A stretch of 64,000 nt of DNA from Sphingobium phenoxybenzoativorans (GTDB taxonomy: Bacteria > Pseudomonadota > Alphaproteobacteria > Sphingomonadales > Sphingomonadaceae). Of this stretch, positions 34,164-46,240 are shown piece by piece (the first letter of the stretch is position 1; every line of letters begins with the position of its first letter). The position numbers and the translations under genes are program-made. The DNA is taken from the NCBI RefSeq assembly GCF_001757355.1, contig NZ_MINO01000011.1:1-64000 (forward strand), given 5' to 3'. Under the pieces are notes generated by a model that saw only the letters and a list, made by a program, of their open reading frames with translations, had not been told where the DNA came from and made no database searches.

Positions 34164-34469
34164 ACCCCTGAAGGTAGGCACCCCGCCCGGCGAGATCGAA
34201 CCGACGGATGTTGTTGTCCCTTAAAGATTTGACAGGCCCTCATGGGTTGAAAGTTGATAAATTCGCGCGGCGATATGCAGCCGAAAGCCCGGTGCGGATG
34301 CACGCGATTATAATGATCGAACCATCCTGGCAGTTGCTCGATGACAGCGCGGGCGTTGGGGTGCAGGCTGATACTGCTTCTTACTCAGGATTGGAGCCGA
34401 CCTCTTATTCATCCAGATCGCAGTAGCCGTTATGGAGAGCGCGACGACAGCAACACCAAAACGTGACAC
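34164..34469. other. Intergenic region, transition to GC-rich DNA
   Basis: No gene recognised. Sequence left of here is AT-richer and full of relics; right of 34.6 kb the composition and gene density change. Confidence 0.5.
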
Positions 34470-34503
34470 AAAAAAAGGCCCGGCCTTCAACGAAAGCCGG
34501 GCC
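34470..34503 (-). terminator. Intrinsic terminator of the udg/radical SAM operon
   Basis: On the minus strand GGCCCGGCTTTC pairs with GAAGGCCGGGCC and is followed by seven T. It lies 120 bp after the stop of the UdgX gene. Confidence 0.8.
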
Positions 34504-34620
34504 ATGAGAGGGAGCCCAACAAAGGGGCTTCCTCGGGTCGCAAGAACAGTTTTGCAAAAACCGGTTTAGTTTTGGTTATTGGCCCATCCAAATTGGGGGA
34601 AAAATTTCAGGCGAAGGGGA

Positions 34621-36015
34621 TCAAAATTCCTGAGCTGCCCCCCGCAAGTCTTTGACGAACATTGCATATTCCTCCTCGGCGCGGCCACGATCATCAATCC
34701 GCAGCAAATAGCTGGGGTGGACGGTTACTCGCCCTTCCCCTCCATCCGCCAGCCTGTGCGGCTTCTCGCGCGAGGCGGATATCGTCACTGCTTTCCCCAA
34801 CATGGCTCGCGCGCCCGTCGCGCCCAACGCGATCGTCATCGCCGGCCGCACCAGTTCGCGCTCTCTGTCATACCACCAGCGGCACGCCTCTATTTCTCCG
34901 GCATTCGGCTTGGCGTGCAGCCGCCGCTTTCCACGCTGTTCGAATTTGAAATGTTTGACGGCATTGGTGACGTAGATTTTTGCGCGATCGATGCCGGCCT
35001 CCGCCAGCGCCTTGTCCAGCAACTGGCCAGCCGGCCCGATGAAGGGTCGCCCGGCAATATCCTCCTGATCGCCCGGCTGTTCTCCCACCAGCATCACCTG
35101 CGCATCGACCGGCCCCTCGCCGAACACCGTCTGTGTGGCGCAATGGCGCAACGGGCAGCGCGTGCAGGACATCGCTTGCGCGCGCAAGGCGTCCCAGGCG
35201 ACCTGGCCATTGCCGCCGACCTGCGTTCTGGACAATTCCACCATGCTGCGCTCCCTTGCCTGTGCGCCCGCGACCAGGCCGGGGATCAACGCGGTTTCGG
35301 GCATGTTTTTCCAGTAGCGCTTCGGCATTTCCTTCAGCATCGCGCCGATTTTCATCCGCGCCGGATTGAAAATCGATCCGTAATAAGCGCGCCATATCTC
35401 CTCGACCGGATCATCATCGGGCGCATCCGCGCGCGCGCCGCCCGGCCCCTCTGACAGCATGCTGCCGTCCCAATGGATCGATATATCCGGCGTCAGGATC
35501 GACCAGCGCATGGTGGCGAACCGCCGGACGAAGAAACCGGCGTTGGTCCGGACGATATGGTGCTCCGGCTCGAACCAGGCGATGAAGCGGCTCCCTTCAT
35601 CCGTCTCCACTTCGCGAAAGCGCACAAAGGCGCGCATCTTGTGCATGTCGCGGCGCACCGCCTTCGCCATATCCTCCAGCCGCCTTACTGCCGGGTCCGC
35701 CCGATCCTCCAGCATGGCCGGATTGCGCCGCAAGCGGAGCAGAGCGCCATAAAGCAAGGCAAAGCGCTGAGGATCGCTGTGGCACACGACCGTCCGAGCG
35801 AGGTCCACAAAACCGCGCGGCACGAAAAAGGCGGCCGCCCTCTCTCCGGAAACAACGGCCGCCGCTTCGGCGAACAGATCGTCCGTCTCCTGCCCGGCCC
35901 GCCAGATCGTCGCATGCGCAGGCACATCTGCCGATGCAAGGGCGCGTGCGGCGTCCCGCCATTCCTCGAAATCATCCTCCCGCTGCAGGTCGATCCGCCG
36001 CATCGCCCGGCCCAT
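34621..36015 (-). CDS. UdgX-family uracil-DNA-binding protein fused to a DUF4130 domain
   Basis: 464 residues. The first 240 are a DUF4130-type domain (DDLFAEAAAVVSGERAAAFF, HKMRAFVRFREV, RWSILTPDISIHWDGSMLSE). The last 200 are a family-4-like uracil-DNA glycosylase with iron-sulphur cysteines (CTRCPLRHC), the GEQPGDQEDIAGRPF motif and the UdgX-specific loop KRRLHAKPN, whose His forms a covalent bond with the uracil site. It shares a one-base stop/start overlap with the radical SAM gene. The fusion is a known alphaproteobacterial arrangement; a DNA-repair role is inferred. Confidence 0.9.
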   Translation of the reverse strand: MGRAMRRIDLQREDDFEEWRDAARALASADVPAHATIWRAGQETDDLFAEAAAVVSGERAAAFFVPRGFVDLARTVVCHSDPQRFALLYGALLRLRRNPAMLEDRADPAVRRLEDMAKAVRRDMHKMRAFVRFREVETDEGSRFIAWFEPEHHIVRTNAGFFVRRFATMRWSILTPDISIHWDGSMLSEGPGGARADAPDDDPVEEIWRAYYGSIFNPARMKIGAMLKEMPKRYWKNMPETALIPGLVAGAQARERSMVELSRTQVGGNGQVAWDALRAQAMSCTRCPLRHCATQTVFGEGPVDAQVMLVGEQPGDQEDIAGRPFIGPAGQLLDKALAEAGIDRAKIYVTNAVKHFKFEQRGKRRLHAKPNAGEIEACRWWYDRERELVRPAMTIALGATGARAMLGKAVTISASREKPHRLADGGEGRVTVHPSYLLRIDDRGRAEEEYAMFVKDLRGAAQEF

Positions 36016-37262
36016 CAGGCAGCGAACAGTTCAAGCTGTTCGGCCCGCGGCGTCAACAACGCTTCCAGATCGGCCCGGTCCGTCAGCGCAGACGGCCGCC
36101 AGTCCTCCGCCAGCAAGAAAGGCCGCACTTTCGCCAGCGATACGGTTAATCGGCCGACATCGGCGAGCCGCAACCGCCGCCAGCGCCGCGCGGACAGGAT
36201 CGCATCGACCGCCTTCACGCCAAGCCCCGGCACCCGCAACAGCATGTCCCGCGGCGCGCGGTTGACGTCCACCGGAAAGCGGCCGCGAAATTTCAACGCC
36301 CAGGCCAGCTTCGGGTCCATGTCCAGCCGCAACATGCCCGCGTCATTCGTCGCGTCACGCACATCGCCCGGACTATAGCCGTAAAAGCGCATCAGCCAGT
36401 CCGACTGATACAACCGGTGTTCGCGCATCAAGGGGGGACGGCGCAACGGCAGGATGGCGCTGGCGTCGGGGATGGGGCTGAAGGCGGAATAATAGACCCG
36501 GCGGAGATTGAACCGGCCATATAGGCGGTTTGCCGTAGTGATAATGTCGCCGTCATTGGCGCTGTCCGCGCCAACGATCATCTGTGTCGATTGCCCGGCG
36601 GGCGCGAAATCCGGCGCGGAGCGAAAGCGTTTCCGGGCGTCATGGCCATCCTCGATGTCGCCTTTCATCGACTGCATCGCGCCCTCGATCCGGGTGGAGG
36701 ATTTTTCCGGGGCAAGGCGCGACAGGCCCGATGCTGTGGGCAATTCGACATTGATGGAAATGCGATCGGCATGAAGGCCCGCCTGGCGGATCAGGCCGGG
36801 ATCGGCGTCGGGAATCGTCTTGAGATGGATATAGCCGCGAAACCCGTGATCCTGACGCAGCGACCGCGCAACGGCTACCACCTGCTCCATCGTATAGTCC
36901 GGATCACGGATGATCCCTGACGACAGAAACAGCCCTTCGATATAATTGCGGCGATAGAAATTGAGGGTGAGGTTGACGACCTCCTCCACCGTGAAGCGGG
37001 CGCGGCGGACATTCGAGCTGCGACGGTTGATGCAATAGTGGCAATCGAATGTGCAACTGTTGGTCAGCAATATCTTCAATAGCGAAATGCAGCGGCCATC
37101 GGGCGCATAGGAATGGCAAATGCCCATGCCTTCCGTCGATCCAATCCCTTTATTTTGCCCAGCGGAATCGCGCTTGACTGTGCCGGACGATGCGCAGGAT
37201 GCATCATATTTTGCCGCATCCGCCAGGATTTCGAGCTTCTGCAGAGTGTCGAGCTGCGCCAT
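36015..37262 (-). CDS. Radical SAM protein, putative DNA repair/modification
   Basis: 415 residues. Residues 60-80 hold CTFDCHYCINRR, the CxxxCxxC binding the 4Fe-4S cluster that cleaves S-adenosylmethionine. The C-terminus carries a helix-hairpin-helix (LLRVPGLGVKAVDAILSARR) for DNA. This family is nearly always next to a DUF4130/UdgX gene, as here, and is annotated as putative DNA repair or modification enzyme. Start ATG 37262; co-transcribed with the gene that follows. Confidence 0.9.
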   Translation of the reverse strand: MAQLDTLQKLEILADAAKYDASCASSGTVKRDSAGQNKGIGSTEGMGICHSYAPDGRCISLLKILLTNSCTFDCHYCINRRSSNVRRARFTVEEVVNLTLNFYRRNYIEGLFLSSGIIRDPDYTMEQVVAVARSLRQDHGFRGYIHLKTIPDADPGLIRQAGLHADRISINVELPTASGLSRLAPEKSSTRIEGAMQSMKGDIEDGHDARKRFRSAPDFAPAGQSTQMIVGADSANDGDIITTANRLYGRFNLRRVYYSAFSPIPDASAILPLRRPPLMREHRLYQSDWLMRFYGYSPGDVRDATNDAGMLRLDMDPKLAWALKFRGRFPVDVNRAPRDMLLRVPGLGVKAVDAILSARRWRRLRLADVGRLTVSLAKVRPFLLAEDWRPSALTDRADLEALLTPRAEQLELFAA

Positions 37263-37348
37263 AAGTTCTTGTTATGTTCTGCGCACCTCTTTGTCCACGG
37301 TGAATGGCTTGATCTGAAGCAAGGGAAATTAAGCCGGGTAGCGGCTCG

Positions 37349-37756
37349 TCAGCGGCAGGCGCCGATCCGCCGGCCTTCCATCGCAAAATCGAATGGCGCA
37401 CTGTCGGCAATGCCCTGCGACTGGATCTGTACCAGCCGGGGAGTTTCAATACGCAGCGCGGTGCGGCCGCTTCCGGCGGCGGCGCAATCATAAGTGACGA
37501 CCACCTGGGCCGCCGTGTCGGTTACGACAAACCGGCTGCAATTGCGGCCCGGATGGCGCAATTGCAGAAGCTGCCGCGCATCGGCAAGGCAGATATGCCT
37601 GATCTTCCCGCCTGGCTCCCGGCTCCGCAATTCCCAGTCGCCGGTTTCCAGAGTGCTGAGACCGCCAATGACAGGCGCTTGCAGCGGAGCGGCCACAGCT
37701 CCGCCCGCTGTCATCATGATGGCTGCATAGACAAAAGGCTTGATCGCGATACGCAC
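37349..37756 (-). CDS. Exported protein of unknown function (DUF3617-like style)
   Basis: 135 residues, signal peptide 1-22 (GAVAA). The mature part has TLETGDWELRSREPGGKIRH, CLADARQLLQLRHPGRNCSR and VVVTYDCAAAGSGRTALRIE, a single-domain beta-sheet with three or four cysteines. The 'GxWELR...C...L.QL.H...CSR' run is common in sphingomonad periplasmic proteins. 86 bp upstream of the radical SAM start, but with its own gap; function unknown. Confidence 0.75.
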   Translation of the reverse strand: MRIAIKPFVYAAIMMTAGGAVAAPLQAPVIGGLSTLETGDWELRSREPGGKIRHICLADARQLLQLRHPGRNCSRFVVTDTAAQVVVTYDCAAAGSGRTALRIETPRLVQIQSQGIADSAPFDFAMEGRRIGACR

Positions 37757-37973
37757 CGCTCAATATCCATCCTGCCGCCGGCCTGTTCTTCCAGGTCCTG
37801 CGAAACCGCGCCCTTCTTGATGAAGCCTGCATTAGGCCCCGATTACGGCAATTTCATAGCAGGAATGGCACGTTTCGCCTCAATTGCAAGATTTGTGACG
37901 CCGCCGTATCGGTTTGGACCGTATCGTTTCGGGCCAGATAAAGCCAAAGTCGGGCCAGTGGTCCTGCCGATTG

Positions 37974-38876
37974 TCAGTGCTGAAAACTGAGCAGGGGGAT
38001 GGGGAAAATGCGCGAACAGAAAGCGCAGTCGACCTTTATATCGCCATTCTCATCCGCCATCGCCTGCCGCTCATCTGCGGGGAAGCGGCTGATCACATCC
38101 CGGATATGATCGATATTGCAGCGGCACCCCTTGGTGATGGGTAGCGGCTCGGTAACGCGGATTTCGCCCTCATCATGGAACAGCCGCCACATTATGTCGG
38201 TCAGCGGCAAATCCCTGTCGCTCAGTTCCTCATCCTTGACGGTCTCCGCCAGCACCTGAACATGCTCCCATTCCGGGTGATCATGCCGGACATGGAGCCG
38301 CTCCCGGCCCACCTCACCCTCCGGCAGATGCTGGAGCAGCACGCCCGCCGCCACGCAGCCCTGCGCATCATGGCGGGTAGCGATCTGGACGAAGCTGGGT
38401 ATCTGCTCCGACTGGAAGAAATAATGTTCGGTGGCCTTGCCCAAAGAATGGCCTTCCAGCGGCACAATGCCCTGATAGCGCTCACCGGTCGCCGCCTGGT
38501 CGAAGGTGATGGCCAGATACCCCTTGCCGAACAGCCCGAACAGGCTGGGATCAGCGCCAAGCTCCGCCAGCCGGTCTCCATCGAACTGGACATAACCGCG
38601 CACCTGCCCGCCGCGATAGTCGACGACAAGCAGGCTGACGACGCCATTTTCGGTCTGGGCCTGCATGGTCAACTGTCCATCCGCATCCTTCAGCGTGCTG
38701 CCCAGCAGGGCGGACAGCACCAGCGCCTCGGCGAGCAGGCGCTCTATCGGCGGCGGATAGCTGTGCGCGGCCAGAACCTCGTCCAGCACCGGGCCAAGAC
38801 GCACGATCCTGCCCCGCACATGCCGCGAGGGGATGGTGAAGCCCAGGGTCTGATCGAGGTCGGGGGCGGAACTCAA
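37974..38876 (-). CDS. hslO: Redox-regulated chaperone Hsp33
   Basis: 300 residues. Hsp33 holds unfolding proteins when its C-terminal zinc site is oxidised. Here the four zinc ligands are CRC near residue 250 and CAFC near 284, both intact. The N-terminal body has LLAEALVLSALLGSTLKDAD and GYLAITFDQAATGERYQGIV as expected. The start is a TTG (38876) just before the REP-like repeat at 38885, and no ATG would preserve the N-terminus, so translation probably begins at TTG. Convergent in none of its neighbours; argF follows upstream on the same strand. Confidence 0.92.
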   Translation of the reverse strand: MSSAPDLDQTLGFTIPSRHVRGRIVRLGPVLDEVLAAHSYPPPIERLLAEALVLSALLGSTLKDADGQLTMQAQTENGVVSLLVVDYRGGQVRGYVQFDGDRLAELGADPSLFGLFGKGYLAITFDQAATGERYQGIVPLEGHSLGKATEHYFFQSEQIPSFVQIATRHDAQGCVAAGVLLQHLPEGEVGRERLHVRHDHPEWEHVQVLAETVKDEELSDRDLPLTDIMWRLFHDEGEIRVTEPLPITKGCRCNIDHIRDVISRFPADERQAMADENGDIKVDCAFCSRIFPIPLLSFQH

Positions 38877-38884
38877 GGTATATC

Positions 38885-39017
38885 TTTCTCCCCTCCCTGG
38901 AAGGGAGGGGCCGGGGGTGGGTCCGCCGCATCAGCGGCGGCTCATCATAGCAAGGACAGGACGTTCGCTTCGCTCACGACCCACCCCTGCCCCTCCCTTC
39001 CAGGGAGGGGAGAGAGA
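38885..39017. repeat. Large imperfect inverted repeat between hslO and argF
   Basis: TTTCTCCCCTCCCTGGAAGG and the following GGAGGGG...GGGTGGGT (38885-38922) recur inverted at 38979-39017. Each arm also contains its own short hairpin (CCCTCCCTGGAAGGGAGGG). Typical of sphingomonad intergenic mobile repeats. Confidence 0.8.
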
Positions 39018-39031
39018 AATATAAGGCCGCG

Positions 39032-39958
39032 CTACAGCTTTCCAAGCGCCCAGAGCAGAACCGACTTCTGCGCATGCAGGCGATTTTCCGCCTCGTCCCA
39101 GATCAGCGACTGCGGCCCGTCGATCACTGCCTCCACCACTTCCTCGCCGCGATGGGCGGGCAGGCAGTGGAGGAATTTGGCGTTGGGCTTGGCCAGCGCC
39201 ATTAATTCGGGCGTCACCTGATAGGGCATCATCGCGGCGAGCTTGTTGTGCACATGCTCCTGCCCCATCGATATCCAGGTGTCGGTGACGACGACGTCCG
39301 CGCTCGAGGCCACTGCCTGCGCGTCGCGCGACAGGGTGATTGTCGCGCCACGCTTCTCCGCCTCCTCGCCAAAGCGCGGATCGGGTTCATAGCCCTGCGG
39401 CACGCCGTAACGCACGTTGAACTTCATGAGGCCCGCCGCCTCGATGATCGAATGCAGGACGTTGTTGCCGTCGCCCAGCCACGCCCATTCGGAACCGGGC
39501 AGGGCAACGCCATGCTCGACAACGGTCAGCAGGTCCGCGACGATCTGGCACGGATGCGACAGGTCGGTCAGGCCATTGATGACCGGCACGGTTGCGTGCG
39601 CCGCCATCTCCTCGATCTTGGCATGATCATCGGTGCGGATCATGATGGCGTCGACCATGCGGCTCAGCACGCGGGCGGTGTCGGCCAGCGTCTCGCCACG
39701 TCCAAGCTGCATCGACCCACCGTCCATAACAATCGAGGTGCCGCCAAGCTGGCGGATCGCCATATCGAAAGACACGCGAGTACGAGTCGAGCTTTTCTCG
39801 AAGATCATCGCTAGCGTGTAGCCTGCAAGCGGCGCATCGGCATCCACCCTGCCCTTCGGCCAGCCCGCGCGCGCAGCCTTTCGGTCGATGGCATCCGCGA
39901 TCATCGCGGCGATGGCGTCGCCGCCGGCGTCGGACAAGTTCAGGAAATGTCTGGTCAT
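39032..39958 (-). CDS. argF: Ornithine carbamoyltransferase, anabolic
   Basis: 308 residues. Carbamoyl phosphate plus ornithine gives citrulline in arginine synthesis. The carbamoyl-phosphate loop STRTRVSFD is at about residue 57, ornithine-binding DLSHPCQ near 133 and the [10 protein letters not shown] motif near 262, all intact. argD lies upstream on the same strand with an inverted repeat in between, forming an argD-argF pair. Confidence 0.96.
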   Translation of the reverse strand: MTRHFLNLSDAGGDAIAAMIADAIDRKAARAGWPKGRVDADAPLAGYTLAMIFEKSSTRTRVSFDMAIRQLGGTSIVMDGGSMQLGRGETLADTARVLSRMVDAIMIRTDDHAKIEEMAAHATVPVINGLTDLSHPCQIVADLLTVVEHGVALPGSEWAWLGDGNNVLHSIIEAAGLMKFNVRYGVPQGYEPDPRFGEEAEKRGATITLSRDAQAVASSADVVVTDTWISMGQEHVHNKLAAMMPYQVTPELMALAKPNAKFLHCLPAHRGEEVVEAVIDGPQSLIWDEAENRLHAQKSVLLWALGKL

Positions 39959-39967
39959 GAATCCCCC

Positions 39968-40056
39968 TTCACCCGTTCGGGCTGAGCCTGTCGAAGCCCT
40001 GTCCTGTTCTTCAAGGAAAAGGGCAGTCCTTCGACAAGCTCAGGGCGAACGGTGAA
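39968..40056. repeat. REP-like inverted repeat between argD and argF
   Basis: TTCACCCGTTCGGGCTGAGC...TCGAAGCCCT (39968-40000) is mirrored by AGTCCTTCGACAAGCTCAGG...GGTGAA (40025-40056). The core is shared with the 23-bp insertion at 13291. Confidence 0.8.
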
Positions 40057-40063
40057 ATTACTC

Positions 40064-41257
40064 TCAGGCCGCCTTTGCTTCGAAGTCCCGCGCGCCAGCG
40101 GACAGCTTCTCGATGCATTCGGCGATGTGGCTGTCCTCAATGACAAGAGGCGGCAGGATGCGGACGACATTCTGTCCGGCCGATACCGTCAGCAGTCCAT
40201 GATTGTCGCGCAGATGGCCGACAAAGGCACGCGCATCGGCGCTGTGCTTCATCTTCAGCCCAAGCATCAGGCCCATACCGCGCACATCCTCGAACAAGCC
40301 GTCATGGTTGGGAATAAGCTGCTCCAGCGCCGAACGCAGACGTGCGCCCTTCACCTTGACGCTATCGAGGAAGCCATCGGCCAGCACTTCGTCGAGCACC
40401 GCGCTGCCGACCGCCATCGCTAAGGGACCACCGCCGTATGTAGAACCATGCGTGCCAAATTCCATACCCTTGGCCGCATTCTCTGTCGCCAGGCACGCCC
40501 CCATCGGGAAGCCGCCGCCAATACCCTTGGCCACCGCCATGATGTCCGGCGTGATGCCATATTGTTCATGTGCGAAGAAGGTGCCGGTGCGCGCATAGCC
40601 GCACTGCACTTCATCCAGAATCAGCAGCAGACCCTTCTCATCGCACAGCTTACGCAGGCCGGTCAGGAATTCCTTCGTGGCGGGCGTGACGCCGCCTTCA
40701 CCCTGCACCGGCTCCAGCAGGAAACCAGCGGTGTTGTCATCGACCTGCGCGGCGGCAGCCTCCAGATCGTTGAACGGCACCACGGTAAAGCCTGGCAGCA
40801 GCGGTTCGAAACCATCGCGCATCTTTGGCTGGCTGGTCGCGGAAATCGTGCCCAGCGTGCGCCCATGGAAGGCGTTGTCGAAGCTGATGATCTTATGCTT
40901 GTGCGGATTGCCGTCAGCATAGTGGAAGCGGCGCGCGGTCTTGATCGCGCACTCCACTGCCTCCGCGCCGGAGTTGGTAAAGAACACCGTATCAGCGAAC
41001 GTATTGTCCACCAGCCGTTGCGCAAACGCCTCGCCCTGCGGACTGCCATACAGGTTCGACACATGCATCAACGTCGCCGCCTGATCGGCGATCGCCTTCA
41101 CCAGTGTCGGATGGCCATGGCCCAGCAGGTTGACCGCGATGCCGCTGGCGAAATCCAGATAGCGCTCGCCGCGCTCACCGATCAGGTAGCAACCCTCGCC
41201 TCGCACCGGACGCACATCGCACCGGGGGTAAACGGGCATGAGCGGCGTGATCGACAT
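40064..41257 (-). CDS. argD: Acetylornithine aminotransferase
   Basis: 397 residues, PLP-dependent class III aminotransferase of arginine (and lysine) synthesis. FTNSGAEAVECAIKTARRFH and the following FHGRTLGTISAT are the substrate and PLP-phosphate loops; LILDEVQCGYARTGTFFAHE and AVAKGIGGGFPMGA hold the aspartate and the PLP lysine. The ATG at 41257 has GAAGGGAAGG before it; longer frame upstream is Arg-rich noise. Leader described separately. First gene of argDF. Confidence 0.95.
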   Translation of the reverse strand: MSITPLMPVYPRCDVRPVRGEGCYLIGERGERYLDFASGIAVNLLGHGHPTLVKAIADQAATLMHVSNLYGSPQGEAFAQRLVDNTFADTVFFTNSGAEAVECAIKTARRFHYADGNPHKHKIISFDNAFHGRTLGTISATSQPKMRDGFEPLLPGFTVVPFNDLEAAAAQVDDNTAGFLLEPVQGEGGVTPATKEFLTGLRKLCDEKGLLLILDEVQCGYARTGTFFAHEQYGITPDIMAVAKGIGGGFPMGACLATENAAKGMEFGTHGSTYGGGPLAMAVGSAVLDEVLADGFLDSVKVKGARLRSALEQLIPNHDGLFEDVRGMGLMLGLKMKHSADARAFVGHLRDNHGLLTVSAGQNVVRILPPLVIEDSHIAECIEKLSAGARDFEAKAA

Positions 41258-41295
41258 GATACCTTCCCTTCTGGAACTTGCGTTGTACGTCCAAA

Positions 41296-41331
41296 CGCAA
41301 AAAGGCGGCCCCCGCCGGGCCGCCCTTTGCG
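41296..41331 (-). promoter_or_regulatory. Terminator-like hairpin in the argD leader
   Basis: Minus strand: CGCAAAGGGCGGCCC, short loop, GGGGGCCGCCTTTTTGCG. It lies 39 bp before the argD ATG and right at the start of the predicted transcript. Stem plus T-run fit premature termination or 5'-end protection. Confidence 0.6.
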
Positions 41332-41338
41332 AGCGCCG

Positions 41339-41367
41339 CCTATACCGGGTGCCGCGAACAAGCGCAA
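41339..41367 (-). promoter_or_regulatory. Predicted sigma-70 promoter of argD
   Basis: TTGCGC, 17 bases, TATAGG on the minus strand; this -35/-10 pair with 17-base spacing is close to the housekeeping consensus. Confidence 0.55.
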
Positions 41368-41441
41368 CACCGGCAGAGGGGAGGCGCGGGACGCCACCTG
41401 TCGCAGCCCGTAAACGCCCTGCCCTCGTCAAGACCCGCTAA

Positions 41442-42608
<1,167 letters not shown>

Positions 42609-42740
42609 TGCCGGAGGAGCAGCAATATCGAATATCCTTGGCCACCCCTTACCCAGAATCGCGGTCTAAGCGCTTTGATCGATTTGATAGTTATCAGTGA
42701 TGAAGGGGGATCGTTTCACACTGTAATGATTTGAGCTTAA

Positions 42741-44981
<2,241 letters not shown>

Positions 44982-45008
44982 CCTGCGCGCCCGCTTCACC
45001 CAATAGAA

Positions 45009-45043
45009 AGGCGGACTTCCGGGGGGTTGCCGGAAGTCCGCCT
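45009..45043. terminator. Bidirectional hairpin between katG and the pseudoazurin gene
   Basis: Perfect 14-base stem AGGCGGACTTCCGG/CCGGAAGTCCGCCT with a seven-base loop; no long T-run on either side. Confidence 0.65.
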
Positions 45044-45073
45044 GCCCGTATCATGCAGCGGGCATTATGTTGA

Positions 45074-45535
45074 TCATTTCACCTTGGCCAGCGCGGCATT
45101 CATCCGCTTGGCTGCGAAGGGGGGAAGCTTGACAGCCTTCGCCGCGGCGACGTCGGCGGGCGTAACCTTCCCCACCTGGATCAGGGCGACCATGCCCATG
45201 GAATAGTGCGGCATGCATTTGATGCCGTAGAGACCCGTTTTCGTGACCGTGATCACCGCCTCCTTGTTCATTCCGCCTTTCATTGGCGTGACGCCCGCCG
45301 GCAGCATGGTCGGCATGGTTTCGGCATTATGGCTGGGATCGGTAGGCATGAAATGGATGACGTCGCCGGGCGCCGCCTTCACGAACGAGGGTTCAAAGAC
45401 CATCGCGCCTTCCGCACCCTGATTCTTCATATGCACCACAATATCCTTGGCCGACGCAGTGAACGGAGCGGCGGCAATCAGCGCGGCCGCCAGAGCGGCG
45501 GGCAGCATGAGGTTCCTGGTGGGGGACGAGGACAT
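45074..45535 (-). CDS. Pseudoazurin, periplasmic blue-copper electron carrier
   Basis: 153 residues, signal peptide to about residue 29 (FTASA). Type-1 copper ligands: His in DPSHNAE near 72, then Cys, His and Met in YGIKCMPHYSMGM near 110-118. Small cupredoxin accepting electrons in the periplasm. Start ATG 45535 by the signal peptide. It stands just before three genes of the PQQ-dehydrogenase relay type, to which it may be the electron sink. Confidence 0.92.
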   Translation of the reverse strand: MSSSPTRNLMLPAALAAALIAAAPFTASAKDIVVHMKNQGAEGAMVFEPSFVKAAPGDVIHFMPTDPSHNAETMPTMLPAGVTPMKGGMNKEAVITVTKTGLYGIKCMPHYSMGMVALIQVGKVTPADVAAAKAVKLPPFAAKRMNAALAKVK

Positions 45536-45617
45536 AGTTTCTCCTAAAGCATTTTGGCATCGCCGATTGCCGCCATGCTTCGGCCGGGCAGCCTTCCGCC
45601 GCAATTGGTCTTTGGTC

Positions 45618-46166
45618 CTAACGGGATACGGGCGTCGCATTGACCAGCGGCAAATCCATATCCCGCCAGCCGTCCGTCCCCTCGGCCAGCCACCAGACAT
45701 TGGTGTAGCCAAGCGCGCGCAATCGTCGCGCGGCGTTCCAGCTCATCCAGCAATCGGCGAGACAGAAGGTGACGATCATCCGGTCCTTCCGCCCACGTGA
45801 CAACCGCGCGACGCCCTGCGCAAACCAGTCCGCGAAACCGGACGCCAGTTCGCCCCGCCCGGTTTCCGGGAACCAGTGCGCGCCCGGAATGCTGGGGCGC
45901 GGCTGCGCCAGACGCCATTGTCCGTCCGCCTCGCGATGCCCGCCCTCCGCCGGAAGCACGTCAATGAACAGCGCATCCCGGTCTGGCCGCAACTGCGCCG
46001 CGGCCGCCGGGGCGATCCTTCCGACACCCTCAGGCGCATGGGGCACTGGCGCGCGATAATGGGCGATCCGGTATCCGTCGGCGTTAAACAGTTCCTCGCC
46101 GGGTTCTGCGCCTATCGCCACAGCCGGGGCGAGGATCAGGGCCAGAATGGTCAGCGCCTTCCACAT
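45618..46166 (-). CDS. Rhodanese-fold CXXCW-type protein associated with PQQ catabolism
   Basis: 182 residues, signal peptide 1-20. A rhodanese fold in which the active-site region reads TFCLADCWMSWNAARRLRAL, the family's CLADCW signature. Members occur beside quinoprotein alcohol dehydrogenases and cytochromes c; their exact role is unknown. Divergent from the SoxYZ-like gene with 74 bp between the starts, and 82 bp upstream of the pseudoazurin gene on the same strand. Confidence 0.88.
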   Translation of the reverse strand: MWKALTILALILAPAVAIGAEPGEELFNADGYRIAHYRAPVPHAPEGVGRIAPAAAAQLRPDRDALFIDVLPAEGGHREADGQWRLAQPRPSIPGAHWFPETGRGELASGFADWFAQGVARLSRGRKDRMIVTFCLADCWMSWNAARRLRALGYTNVWWLAEGTDGWRDMDLPLVNATPVSR

Positions 46167-46240
46167 CGTCTATCTCCAGACCCAAGGTGCAATGGTAGCA
46201 GCCCGGCAGCGGCTGTAATCATGGACCTTGGGAGAAGGAC

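Noticed and set aside
40064..41431. Longer, arginine-rich N-terminus of ArgD, or an Arg-rich leader peptide in that frame
   Set aside because: The ATG at 41257 has a good ribosome site and the standard N-terminus; the upstream frame crosses the promoter and hairpin, so the Arg codons come from GC-rich sequence.
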